In this document: positions 33,601 to 40,805 of the stretch, one piece after another | How the letters are laid out: each line of letters opens with the position of its first letter | Numbering within the stretch: the stretch's first letter is position 1 | Origin: Streptomyces sp. YPW6 | GTDB taxonomy: Bacteria; Actinomycetota; Actinomycetes; Streptomycetales; Streptomycetaceae | Direction: 5' to 3' | NCBI RefSeq assembly: GCF_018866325.1 | Contig: NZ_CP076457.1 | Location: 3,879,001-3,943,000 of the forward strand | DNA length: 64,000 nt | Notes under the pieces: generated by a model | What the model saw: the letters and a program-made list of their open reading frames with translations, nothing else | Told to the model about the DNA's origin: nothing | The model's database searches: none | Made by a program: the position numbers and the translations under genes

Positions 33601-34324
33601 GGCCGGTCAGGGTGAGGGTCGTGGCGGCGCGGGAGACCAGCGGCAGGATCAGCGGCTGGAGCGGGTGCCCGGGAGCCTCCACTTCGACGTCCCGGTAGGT
33701 GCCGATGAGCAGCAGCCGCTCGAACCAGGCGTGCTGCGCGGCGAATTCGAGCAGCCGCAGCGAGGCCGGGTCGGCGCTGTGCAGATCGTCGAGCACGACC
33801 ACCAGCGGCCTGCTCTGGGAGACCGTGACGAGGGCCGTGGTCACCGCGTCGAAGAGTCCGAACGCCTCGGCGCCCTCCGGGGATCCCCAGCCCGGCGGCC
33901 CCCCGCCCGGCCGGTCACCGCCGGGCGGCTCCCCGCCCGGCGCACCGGATTCCGCGCCGGGCCCGGCCCCGTGAGCACCGGCCGTGGCGGCACCGGACGG
34001 GTCACCGAGGAGCACGGCGAGCCGGCCGTCCGCCGCCTCCTGGGCGGCCGCCCATTCCGTCGCCGTGGCGGACCGGCGCAGGCCGCGCAGGATCTGGACC
34101 CAGGGCCAGTAGCCAGGGGTGTTGTCCGAGTCCCAGCAGGAACCCCCGACCACCAGCGCCCCGCGCCGCCGCGCCTCGTGCGCGGCGTCGGTGACGAGGG
34201 TGCTCTTGCCGATCCCGGCCTCTCCGGTGACCAGCACGAGACCGCCGTGGCTGTCCGTGGCCCTGGCGATCTCCGAGCGGAGAACGCCTGCCGGGTGGTC
34301 GCGCCCGAAGAGAGCAGGGGTCAT
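30617..34324 (-). CDS. Giant STAND/AAA ATPase with TPR-like region and C-terminal winged-helix-like domain
   Basis: The gene encodes 1235 residues from ATG at 34324. The N-terminal AAA-16/STAND module has Walker A GEAGIGKST near residue 31 and Walker B VVVLDDLHSAD near 187. Between them sits a Gly/Pro-rich low-complexity loop. The central part (about 400-880) is helical and repeat-like, as in TPR sensor regions. A Ser-Glu-Thr-Gly-Ser tandem tract (about 995-1025) follows. The C-terminus carries a WQLRWDGVTVHVPDAKGLRDLHSLL domain and a basic helical tail (RARKTVTARIRDTLRKLDPLHPALA). This layout is shared with large LuxR/adenylate-cyclase-type STAND proteins, but no LuxR HTH is visible. It probably acts as a signal-gated scaffold or regulator. 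Confidence 0.85.
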   Translation of the reverse strand: MTPALFGRDHPAGVLRSEIARATDSHGGLVLVTGEAGIGKSTLVTDAAHEARRRGALVVGGSCWDSDNTPGYWPWVQILRGLRRSATATEWAAAQEAADGRLAVLLGDPSGAATAGAHGAGPGAESGAPGGEPPGGDRPGGGPPGWGSPEGAEAFGLFDAVTTALVTVSQSRPLVVVLDDLHSADPASLRLLEFAAQHAWFERLLLIGTYRDVEVEAPGHPLQPLILPLVSRAATTLTLTGLGRDEVGALMTVTAGHEPAPELVDEVHRRTGGNPFFVEQTARLWHSGSPVSTIPPGVREAVRQRLALLPEPVVSLLTSAALLGREFRRQVLAVVHGAPVPHVDRLLESAVVARVVVPRPSGRYAFAHDLLRETLYASLDDAEARARHAAAVRALDAHGGLGNAVPTGALARHAHLAGHALERDRRIDLLLAAARDASGRLADEEAVGHYRRALAVASGEDPDLRRAVLIGLDLAGQLRHAGETAEAQRLLDGSVARARELDDPELLSRVAITLHRDGFPGDGGASMRSLLTEAHRRVTGKEGQASLSDDRLAQELAINFMALARNGSDDEALAFSLWARHDSVWGLGSAAERLGLTDEMTVVGRRTQHHDMELHAASMRWVALLELGDPAFLDQFRTFAGLAELTALPRFALGVAVDTSLIAALQGRFAEATTALADDALDPENNDHPAFGFMGHHLRWALHLLQGDFAEAEEVLAELPASGYPCPGLLEAVTAVEQGDATPALRLIAEHADRAAPYPRAFMPLWLRLLAQTAAVTGDPRLIARAEDELTPYTGQWVVSLYGCDISGPVDLWLGMLAAARGDQDAAEAALTEAAASSDRLGARPWAVRARLSLARSLLARSGAGQGSGARGDYGPDESYSAGEDFGAGEDCNARQGSRAGEESGASDAGQARRLLGEVIREAGELALGHLETEAAALRAAPPLTASAPATVTLAPATAAADASAATSVSRSRGPVPAAARSEAEDRSRAGNETGARSETGSTSETGSKSEAGSTSETGSKSEAGSSSRAGVAAGRDTAATAPGRGEAAAPHEPPAEFRRNGPVWQLRWDGVTVHVPDAKGLRDLHSLLGLPGADVPAVRLLAPEGGDLVAAAGQLGGDPVLDEEAKRRYKEHLERLDAEIDRAAARDDTEQVEKYGRERQALLDELRTAAGLGGRTRRLGDQTERARKTVTARIRDTLRKLDPLHPALAAHLKASVTTGTTCAYRPERSPDWRL
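31247..31336 (-). repeat. In-frame 18-nt tandem repeat coding S-E-x-G-S-x
   Basis: Five 18-nt units starting at 31247, 31265, 31283, 31301 and 31319 (GCTCCCGG(C/T)CTCGCTC...) alternate as a 36-nt dimer, with degenerate copies on each side. They encode a Ser-Glu-(Thr/Ala)-Gly-Ser-(Lys/Thr) tract between the sensor region and C-terminal domain of the ATPase. The copy number could vary between strains without shifting the frame. Confidence 0.85.
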
Positions 34325-34657
34325 GACCACACGATAGGAGCACCCACTGACAACGGCCCCTTGTTTCTTCGCGGAGCGGGGGTGGGGCTGCAGGGGCGGG
34401 GGGCCATGAAGCGGGCCGGCCCGTCGCCTTGCCCGTGTCAGCCCCCTCCGCCCCGGCCTGTCGCCCTGCTCCCGCCTGTCGCCCCGCCCCGCCTCCGTCG
34501 GTGCCGCCCCGGCCTGTCGCCCCGCCACTGGCGGTCCCGCCCCGGCCTGTCCACCTCCCCCTGTCTGCCCGGTCCCGGCCCGTCGTCCTGCTCTGCGTCA
34601 GCCTCGTCCCGGCTGCCGCTCGGCGGTGCGACGGCTCCGTACCGCCTCGCCCCTGCC
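34325..34657. repeat. Gene-free stretch with GGCCTGTCGCCCC repeats
   Basis: This 333-nt gap holds about six degenerate copies of a GGCC(C/T)GTCGCCC-type motif at irregular 25-40-nt spacing, on the plus strand. It lies between two minus-strand genes. Apart from the likely promoter region just upstream of the ATPase (near 34330-34360, more AT-rich), I see no recognisable element. Confidence 0.55.
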
Positions 34658-35080
34658 TCAGTCGCGGACCACCGTCACCGGGCACGGCGCGTGCTGGGTG
34701 ACGTGGAGGCTGACGGAGCCGAGCAGGGTGGCCTTGAAGCCGGTGTGGCCCCGGGCCCCCACGACGAGAAGGTCGGCGCCCTGGGCGCGGTCGAGCAGGG
34801 CCTGGGCCGGATTGCCGATGACCACGATCTTGCTGACCGCGGCGGCCCCCGCGGCGCCGAGAGCCTCCTCCAGCGCCTCGTTGAGGGAGACGGTGGCCAG
34901 GGCCTGCGGGTCGAAGTCCTCCGGCATGCCCGGCATCATCGAAGCCCAGCTGGTGGCGGGGTACTCCCAGCTGTTCACGGCCTCCACCGTGGCTCCGGTC
35001 AGCTCGGCCTGGCGTACGGCCCAGTGCAGTGCCTTGATCGAGGAGTCGGATCCGTCGACGCCCACAACGATCCTGCCCAT
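34658..35080 (-). CDS. Universal stress protein (UspA family)
   Basis: The gene encodes 140 residues from ATG at 35080, with GGAGG 7 nt upstream. A single Usp domain is seen: GRIVVGVDGSDSSIKALHWAVRQA at the start, and VVGARGHTGFKATLLGSVSLHVTQHAPCPVTVV at the end. The latter contains the G-x2-G-x9-G-(S) ATP-binding motif. Such proteins respond to hypoxia, nutrient or redox stress, and ATP-binding members may gate partner enzymes. It lies 333 nt upstream of the STAND ATPase gene on the same strand. Confidence 0.93.
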   Translation of the reverse strand: MGRIVVGVDGSDSSIKALHWAVRQAELTGATVEAVNSWEYPATSWASMMPGMPEDFDPQALATVSLNEALEEALGAAGAAAVSKIVVIGNPAQALLDRAQGADLLVVGARGHTGFKATLLGSVSLHVTQHAPCPVTVVRD

Positions 35081-35361
35081 ATCTGCCTCCAGCTCGGTCG
35101 CGCTCGGTACAGCATCCGGTCTCACTGTAATCAAATAGGGCAATCGGGGTGGGGCGGTGTGCCACCGGGGTTCGCCCCGGCTCGCCCCCCTCGCTCGCCC
35201 CGCGCGGCCCCGGATTGCCCCTTCGCTCGCCCTCCTCCCACCCCGGCTCGCCCCCTCGCTCGCCCCCGGCTCGCTCGCCCCGTCAGCCCGGCTCCGGTCA
35301 GCGCGCCCCGACAGCGGTCTGCCCGGGGCGGACGGTCGCCCGGGGCGGACCGCCAGGGTGG
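35081..35361. repeat. Low-complexity CTCGCCCC-rich spacer
   Basis: This 281-nt gap contains an AT-rich patch near the Usp start (about 35120-35145, probably its promoter). About 150 nt follow in which GGCTCGCCCC and CCTCGCTCGCCC recur in clusters. No coding or hairpin structure is evident. Confidence 0.5.
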
Positions 35362-36021
35362 TCAGCCCAGCCGCAGGTCCGCGAGCTGCTGCTCGAAGGG
35401 GACGACCGCGTCCTCCCCGTCGTCCTGGCCCACGGTCCGCGAGGCCCCGGAGACCGCAGGGCCGAGGACCGCGGAGGCCAGTTCCCCGCCCGCGCGCCGG
35501 ATCCGGGACGGCAGGCCCTCGGTGTGCTCGTCGCCCGAGGAGCCCCAGTCCTCGGAGGCCGCGTAGACGGAGGTGGGCACGGTGACGGCCCGCAGGTAGG
35601 CGAAGAGCGGGCGCAGGGCGTGCTCCAGGACCAGCGAGTGCCGGGCCGTGCCGCCGGTCGCGGCGATCAGGACGGGCGTGCCGGTCAGCGCGGCGGGGTC
35701 GATCAGGTCGAAGAACGACTTGAACAGACCGCTGTACGAGGCGGTGAACACGGGGGTCACGGCGATCAGCCCGTCGGCCTCCGTGACCGCGTCGATCGCC
35801 TCGCGCAGCCCGGCCGGCGGGAACCCGGTGACCAGGTGGTTCGCGATGTCCACGGCGAGATCGCGCAGCTCGATGACGCGGATCTCGACGTCTCCGTCCT
35901 GCCCGGCCGCGAGGCGCTCACGGGTGGCGGCGGCCAGCCGGTCGGCCAGCAGCCGGGTGGAGGACGGCCGGCTCAGCCCGGCCGATACGGCGACGATGCG
36001 CTGCGGTGCGGTGGCGGTCAT
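35362..36021 (-). CDS. NAD(P)H:FMN reductase (CE1759-type LLM partner)
   Basis: The gene encodes 219 residues from ATG at 36021; its ribosome site GAAGGAGG lies inside the end of the LLM gene. Flavodoxin-fold features include VAVSAGLSRPSSTRLLADRL, GLIAVTPVFTASYSGLFKSFFDL, and a VLIAATGGTARHSL strand. This family supplies reduced FMN to a flavin-dependent monooxygenase encoded beside it (the CE1758/CE1759 pairing). The 5-nt gap and shared ribosome site indicate an operon with the LLM gene. Confidence 0.9.
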   Translation of the reverse strand: MTATAPQRIVAVSAGLSRPSSTRLLADRLAAATRERLAAGQDGDVEIRVIELRDLAVDIANHLVTGFPPAGLREAIDAVTEADGLIAVTPVFTASYSGLFKSFFDLIDPAALTGTPVLIAATGGTARHSLVLEHALRPLFAYLRAVTVPTSVYAASEDWGSSGDEHTEGLPSRIRRAGGELASAVLGPAVSGASRTVGQDDGEDAVVPFEQQLADLRLG

Positions 36022-36026
36022 CGAGG

Positions 36027-37124
36027 TCAGACCTCCTTCTTCTGCTCAGGGGCGCGGGCCGCGGTCACCGCCGGGTGGACGGGCGCGGACTCCGGCACTC
36101 CGGCCGGCCGCAGGTTGGCGAACTCCTTGCGCAGGACGGGTACGACCTCTTCGCCGAGGAGGTCGAGCTGCTCCAGGACCGTCTTCAGCGGGAGCCCCGC
36201 GTGGTCCATCAGGAACAGCTGGCGCTGGTAGTCCCCGACCGCGTCCCGGAAGGTCAGCGTCCGCTCGATGACCTCCTGCGGGGAACCCACGGTCAGCGGG
36301 GTCTCACGGGTGAAGTCCTCCAGGGAGGGGCCGTGGCCGTAGACCGGTGCGTTGTCGAAGTAGGGGCGGAACTCCCGTACCGCGTCCTGCGAGTTCTTCC
36401 GCATGAACACCTGGCCGCCGAGCCCGACGATGGCCTGTTCGGCGGTGCCGTGCCCGTAGTGGGCGTACCGGCGCCGGTAGAGGCCGACCATCTTCTTCGT
36501 GTGCTCCATGGGCCAGAAGATGTTGTTGTGGAAGAAGCCGTCGCCGTAGTACGCGGCCTGCTCGGCGATCTCCGGGGAGCGGATGGAGCCGTGCCAGACG
36601 AATGGCGGGACGCCGTCCAGCGGGCGCGGCGTGGCGGTGAAGGACTGGAGCGGCGTACGGAACCTGCCCTCCCAGTCCACGACGTCCTCGCGCCACAGCC
36701 GGTGCAGCAGGGCGTAGTTCTCGATGGCCATCGGGATGCCCTGGCGGATGTCCTTGCCGAACCAGGGGTAGACCGGTCCGGTGTTGCCCCGGCCCATCAT
36801 CAGGTCGACGCGGCCGTCCGCGAGGTGCTGGAGGGTGGCGTAGTCCTCGGCGATCTTCACCGGGTCGTTGGTGGTGATCAGCGTGGTGGACGTGGACAGG
36901 ATCAGGTTCTCGGTGCGGGCGGCGATGTGGCCGAGCGTCGTTGTCGGGGACGACGGGACGAACGGCGGGTTGTGGTGCTCGCCGGTCGCGAAGACGTCCA
37001 GCCCGACTTCCTCGGCCTTCTGCGCGATGGCCAGGGTCGCCTTGATCCGCTCGTTCTCGGTGGGGGTCCGGCCGGTGGTCGGGTCGGTCGTGACGTCCCC
37101 GACGGTGAAGATCCCGAACTGCAT
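36027..37124 (-). CDS. LLM-class flavin-dependent oxidoreductase (CE1758-type)
   Basis: The gene encodes 365 residues from ATG at 37124. The bacterial luciferase-like TIM barrel shows MQFGIFTVGD at the start, FATGEHHNPPFVPSSP, LADGRVDLMMGRGNTGPVYPWFG, and GDGFFHNNIFWP. It should use FMNH2 from the adjacent reductase to oxygenate an unknown substrate. A candidate operator (37169-37188) resembling that of the pirin gene lies 44 nt upstream, hinting at a shared redox or electrophile-responsive regulator. Confidence 0.93.
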   Translation of the reverse strand: MQFGIFTVGDVTTDPTTGRTPTENERIKATLAIAQKAEEVGLDVFATGEHHNPPFVPSSPTTTLGHIAARTENLILSTSTTLITTNDPVKIAEDYATLQHLADGRVDLMMGRGNTGPVYPWFGKDIRQGIPMAIENYALLHRLWREDVVDWEGRFRTPLQSFTATPRPLDGVPPFVWHGSIRSPEIAEQAAYYGDGFFHNNIFWPMEHTKKMVGLYRRRYAHYGHGTAEQAIVGLGGQVFMRKNSQDAVREFRPYFDNAPVYGHGPSLEDFTRETPLTVGSPQEVIERTLTFRDAVGDYQRQLFLMDHAGLPLKTVLEQLDLLGEEVVPVLRKEFANLRPAGVPESAPVHPAVTAARAPEQKKEV

Positions 37125-37168
37125 GGCGTCCGCCTTCCTGAGTCCCGGCCGGGGATGACGCCCCTCGC

Positions 37169-37188
37169 CGATTTGGTTGAATGTTGAA
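37169..37188 (-). promoter_or_regulatory. Candidate operator shared with pirin gene
   Basis: On the minus strand this reads TTCAACATTCAACCAAATCG, matching the pirin-upstream site at 17 of 20 positions. It lies 44 nt ahead of the LLM start in an AT-rich island. A direct repeat of GTTGAA is visible on the plus strand (37176 and 37183). Confidence 0.5.
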
Positions 37189-37282
37189 CTACACCCTACA
37201 ACGGCACCCCCCTCCCGCCTATTCCACGGGCTTCCGGTCACCTGTCCCGGCGTGTCTTCCGGCCGGTGCGTACACTCGGCCC

Positions 37283-37324
37283 ATGACCTCCCTTCCGTGC
37301 CGGAACTGGTGGCGCTCCTCCTAG
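37283..37324 (+). CDS. trpS leader peptide with tandem Trp codons
   Basis: The 13-codon frame reads MTSLPCRNWWRSS and stops at TAG 37322-37324. The two adjacent TGG codons (37307-37312) are the sensor: a ribosome stalled there when charged tRNA-Trp is scarce would free segment 2 to form the antiterminator. The -10 box ends only 6 nt before the ATG, so the mRNA probably starts at or next to it (leaderless). Confidence 0.88.
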   Translation: MTSLPCRNWWRSS

Positions 37325-37352
37325 GAGCGGCCACAGCATCTGCACGGAACCA

Positions 37353-37379
37353 GGGCCGTTCGACATGGACGGCCCTTTT
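37353..37379 (+). terminator. Attenuator terminator hairpin
   Basis: A 7-bp stem, GGGCCGT (37353-37359) with ACGGCCC (37369-37375), has a 9-nt loop and is followed by TTTT. It lies 28 nt after the leader-peptide stop and 102 nt before the trpS start. Confidence 0.88.
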
Positions 37380-37481
37380 CGCTGCCCTCGTACGGCGTGG
37401 ACAGGGAAGACGGAGAGCGCAGCGGTGCTCACCGGCGGGGCCGTCCCTCACGGATCACTCACGCGAGGAGAAGCACCCACC

Positions 37482-38582
37482 ATGACCGCGACCACCGCCG
37501 GACCCCGCAGCACCGGACCCGCCCGCACCGAGCACCCCCGCACCGAGCACCCCGGCTCCGAGAGCCGCACCGCCGAGCTGGAGCGCCGCATCGCCCAGGA
37601 CCCCGGCGGCTTCCGGGTCCTCACCGGGGACCGACCCACCGGCGCCCTTCACCTCGGCCACTACTTCGGCTCCCTGCGCAACCGGGTCCGCCTCCAGGAT
37701 CTCGGTGTGGACGTCATCGTCCTCATCCCCGACTACCAGGTCATCACCGACCGGGACACGGCGGAGCGGCTGGGGGAGTACACCGACGGGCTGCTCCTGG
37801 ACTACCTGGCCCTCGGTATCGACCCCGCCCGGTCCACCGTCTTCTGCCACAGCGCCGTCCCCGCGCTGAACCAGCTCATGCTGCCCTTCCTGAGCCTGGT
37901 CTCCGTGGCGGAGCTGAACCGCAACCCCACGGTCAAGGACGAGATCGCGCACTCCCGGCAGTCCACGGTGAGCGGGCTGATGCTCACCTACCCGGTCCAC
38001 CAGGCCGCCGACATCCTGTCCTGCAAGGGCAACCTGGTCCCGGTCGGCCGGGACCAGGCGCCCCACCTGGAAGTCACCCGGACCATCGCCCGCCGCTTCA
38101 ACGAGCGGTACGGCCCCGTCTTCCCGGAACCGGACATGCTGCTCTCCGCCGCGCCCCTGCTGCTCGGCACGGACGGTACGAAGATGAGCAAGAGCCGGGG
38201 CAATTCCGTCCCGCTCTCCGCCACCGCCGACGAGACCGTCCGCCTCCTCAGGGGCGCGACCACGGACGCCGACCGGCACATCACCTACGACCCCGTGGCC
38301 CGCCCCAACGTCTCCTCCCTGGTGCTGCTGGCCGCTCTCTGCCTCGACCGGGACCCGCACGAGGTCGCGGCGGAGATCGGGGGCGGCGGGGCTGCCGCGC
38401 TGAAGCGGACGGTGACGGACGCGGTCAACAGCCACCTGGCCCCCTTCCGGGCCCGGCGGGCGGAGTACGCGAAGGACCTGACCGGTGTACGGTCGGTGCT
38501 CCGCGCGGGCAACGAGCGGGCGAACGCCCTGGCGGAGGCCACGCTGGACGAGGTGCGGGAGGCGATGGGCGCGGTCCGCTAG
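37482..38582 (+). CDS. trpS: Tryptophanyl-tRNA synthetase, auxiliary (TrpRS1-like)
   Basis: The gene encodes 366 residues from ATG at 37482, after GAGGAG. The N-terminal extension of about 30 residues is rich in Pro, Thr and His. The class I HIGH motif reads H57-LGH, and KMSKS begins at Lys234 within GTDGTKMSKSRGN. Streptomyces usually have two TrpRS enzymes. The attenuated one is induced by Trp-tRNA shortage and confers indolmycin resistance, and the leader found here identifies this gene as that type. It acts in the cytosol. No indolmycin-like biosynthesis genes are present nearby. Confidence 0.93.
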   Translation: MTATTAGPRSTGPARTEHPRTEHPGSESRTAELERRIAQDPGGFRVLTGDRPTGALHLGHYFGSLRNRVRLQDLGVDVIVLIPDYQVITDRDTAERLGEYTDGLLLDYLALGIDPARSTVFCHSAVPALNQLMLPFLSLVSVAELNRNPTVKDEIAHSRQSTVSGLMLTYPVHQAADILSCKGNLVPVGRDQAPHLEVTRTIARRFNERYGPVFPEPDMLLSAAPLLLGTDGTKMSKSRGNSVPLSATADETVRLLRGATTDADRHITYDPVARPNVSSLVLLAALCLDRDPHEVAAEIGGGGAAALKRTVTDAVNSHLAPFRARRAEYAKDLTGVRSVLRAGNERANALAEATLDEVREAMGAVR

Positions 38583-38654
38583 CGACCGGCCGAGCAACGG
38601 GGCAGCCCGCCCCCCCCGGGGCCGCCCCGCCCGCCGACCGTTGCCGTCGCGGAC

Positions 38655-38790
38655 ACTGCCTCGGTGCCGTCCCCGCGCTGCGACCGCTGTTGCCGCAGCC
38701 ACTGCCTCGGCACCGTCCCCGCGCCGCCGACCACCGCCGTGGCAGCTACTGCCTCGGCGCCGCCGACCGCTGTCGCCGCAGCAGTTCCGC
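38655..38790. repeat. 46-47-nt tandem repeat running into a gene's 3' end
   Basis: The decamer ACTGCCTCGG occurs at 38655, 38701 and 38748, in units that also share GCCG(T/C)(C/-)CCCGCG and a (T/C)GCCGCAG-type end. The third unit covers the stop codon and last codons of the RCK protein gene. The rest of the 163-nt gap after trpS is compositionally similar, and no clear hairpin terminator for trpS was seen. Confidence 0.75.
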
Positions 38791-40758
38791 CAGGCCCCGG
38801 CGGGTGGCGGCGATCACCACCCGGTCCTGGGCGCGCAGGACGTACCCGGGGTGCAGGTCCCAGACCAGGCTGGAGGGCGGCGGGGTCGCGTCGCCCTCCG
38901 GGTCGAACGGGGGCAGGGCGGCCAGGTCCGGGGTGCGGTCGGCGGGCGGGGTGGCGTCGATGGCCAGGACCCGCCAGGCGCCCGCCCGGAACGCCTGCTC
39001 GACCGTGCGGTCCTCCAACTGCGGGTGCCCCGCCACCTCCAGGGCGGCGAACAGCATCACCTTGCGCTCGACCGGGATCGCGCCGAGGACCTGGCGGCCC
39101 ATCATGGCGCCCGCGAACGCCGGGGCGGCCAGATGGGAGACCGAGCGGGAGCGGGTCAGGGCCTGGGGGTGCGCGGTGCGCAGGGTGCGGTAGACGGCGG
39201 TGGCGAACTCGTCGTCGTACAGCCGCAGCGCGACCCTCAGGTCCGGCTTCACCGAGCGCGCGTACAGCGTCGCCTCCAGGTTCGTCGTGTCGCTGCTGGT
39301 CAGCGCGAGCAGGGCGCGGGCGCGGTAGACCTTGGCCGACTCCAGAACGCCCTCCTGCGTGACGTCGCCGATCACGGTCGGCACGTGCAGGGCGCGGGCC
39401 AGCGGGATGCCGCGCGCGTCGGAGTCCTCCTCCACGACGACCACGGGGATGCCGAGTTCCCGCAGGCGTACGAGGACACGCGTACCGATCTTGCCGAGCC
39501 CCAGCAGCACCACGTGCCCCGAAAGACCGCGCGGCGGGCGGCGCAGCGACGAGGCCGTGCGCAGGGTGCCGAACGCCTCCAGGACGGCGGCGATCAGCAG
39601 CGGCAGCAGGAGCAGACCGGCGATGCCGGAGAGGATCTGGATGATCTGCCGGGCCGCCGACGCGTCCTCGGCCGGGTCGTTCATGCCCAGCAGGTCCAGG
39701 AGGGTCAGGTAGGCGGAGTGGAGCGCGGTGTCCTCGGTCGTCAGCAGCGAGGCGACCACCAGCGCCACCGCGGCGAGCGCGAAGCCCAGGGCCGACCAGC
39801 GCAGCCGGCGCGAGAAGATCTGGGCGAGCGGTGCGCCCCTGCCTCCCATCCGGGTCGCGGGCCGGTCCGGGTCGGCGCGGCTGATCGCTTCGAGGACCAC
39901 CGTGCCCCGGCCGGTCGCCCCGGCGACGGCGCGTTCGTCGGGCAGGAGCCGCGGGGCCTCGTCGCCGCTGCTGTCCGAACCCTCCGCGCCCGCCGGGTCG
40001 TTGGTGGTGGAGGAGAGCAGGGCGAGGGTGCACAGTCCGGGGTCGGCGCTCTCCCCGGAGGCCGGCGGCGGGCGCTCGGCGGCGCGCAGCAGCAGCCCCT
40101 CGGCCTGGATGACCTTGCTGCTGCCGGTCAGGGCGGTGGCGGCGAGGGCCGGGGCGGCGGTGTCGGCGTCGGACAGGACCGTGGTGGAGGCGTCCAGCAG
40201 CGCCCGGTCGATCCCGGGCATGGCGACGGCCGCCGCCTGGTCGAGCAGCTCCTCCAGATGCTGGCCGAGCTTGCGGTTGTAGAGCCGGATCACCAGCCGC
40301 AGCCGGGGGTTGAGGCGGCGGGCGGTCAGAGCCGCGCGGATGTTGCGCTCGTCGTCGTCGTAGACGAGGGCGAGGGCGGCGGCCCGGTCGATGCCCGCCT
40401 CCTCCAGGACGTCGTCGGAGGGCTCGGGCGCCTCCATGATGCGGACGGCCTCGACCCCGGCGTTGGTGTCGCCGCTGTCGCCGCTGTCGCCGGTGGCGCC
40501 GCCGCCGTTGCCCGCGCGGTTCATCGCCGCCGACATCCGGCCGAACAGGGCTGCCGCCCGGCCCCGTTGGGTCAGCGGGGTCTCCGGGCTGTTCGCGTCG
40601 CGGCCCGGCGGCAGGAGCAGCGTGACCCGTTCTCCGTAGATGTAGCGCAGTTCCACGGCGAGCCGGCGCGCGAGGGCGTCGTCCCCGCAGACGATCATGT
40701 GGCCGGCGGACGGCGGCCGTCCCGGCTGCTGAGGAAGTGGAGGCACGAAACCCAGCAT
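38746..40758 (-). CDS. RCK-2TM-RCK channel-like NAD-binding protein
   Basis: The gene encodes 670 residues from ATG at 40758, with GGAAGGA upstream. The N-terminal TrkA-N-like Rossmann domain (about 18-240) begins HMIVCGDDALARRLAVEL and carries an acidic/Ser-rich insertion. The membrane part (about 318-395) has two helices, RWSALGFALAAVALVVASLL and a longer one ending LLLLPLLIAAVLEAF. The second TrkA-N domain starts HVVLLGLGKIGTRVLVRL, and a TrkA-C-like tail ends the protein. The pore loop between the helices (LTLLDLLGMNDPAED) has no TVGYG-type filter, so K+ selectivity is doubtful. It lies 47 nt after the giant ATPase gene and is probably cotranscribed. Confidence 0.85.
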   Translation of the reverse strand: MLGFVPPLPQQPGRPPSAGHMIVCGDDALARRLAVELRYIYGERVTLLLPPGRDANSPETPLTQRGRAAALFGRMSAAMNRAGNGGGATGDSGDSGDTNAGVEAVRIMEAPEPSDDVLEEAGIDRAAALALVYDDDERNIRAALTARRLNPRLRLVIRLYNRKLGQHLEELLDQAAAVAMPGIDRALLDASTTVLSDADTAAPALAATALTGSSKVIQAEGLLLRAAERPPPASGESADPGLCTLALLSSTTNDPAGAEGSDSSGDEAPRLLPDERAVAGATGRGTVVLEAISRADPDRPATRMGGRGAPLAQIFSRRLRWSALGFALAAVALVVASLLTTEDTALHSAYLTLLDLLGMNDPAEDASAARQIIQILSGIAGLLLLPLLIAAVLEAFGTLRTASSLRRPPRGLSGHVVLLGLGKIGTRVLVRLRELGIPVVVVEEDSDARGIPLARALHVPTVIGDVTQEGVLESAKVYRARALLALTSSDTTNLEATLYARSVKPDLRVALRLYDDEFATAVYRTLRTAHPQALTRSRSVSHLAAPAFAGAMMGRQVLGAIPVERKVMLFAALEVAGHPQLEDRTVEQAFRAGAWRVLAIDATPPADRTPDLAALPPFDPEGDATPPPSSLVWDLHPGYVLRAQDRVVIAATRRGLAELLRRQRSAAPRQ

Positions 40759-40805
40759 GCCGTGATCCTTCCGGCTCGGTCTTCCCGATCGGCGTGGGGC
40801 GTTGA

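Larger units (their letters stand above)
37271..37379 (+). promoter_or_regulatory. Tryptophan attenuator leader of trpS
   Basis: The leader contains a -10 TACACT (37271-37276), a short peptide with tandem Trp codons, and competing hairpins. Segment CGCTCCT (37313-37319) pairs with AGGAGCG (37323-37329) over the Trp codons. GCGGCC (37327-37332) can instead pair with GGCCGT (37354-37359), which would break the terminator stem at 37353-37375. This is the classic ribosome-stalling layout. It matches what is known for the auxiliary, indolmycin-resistant trpS of Streptomyces. Confidence 0.9.

Noticed and set aside
31535..35566. 1343-codon open frame on the plus strand opposite the STAND ATPase
   Set aside because: It is rich in Arg/Gly/Pro without motifs and mirrors a well-supported minus-strand gene; such shadows are expected at this GC content.
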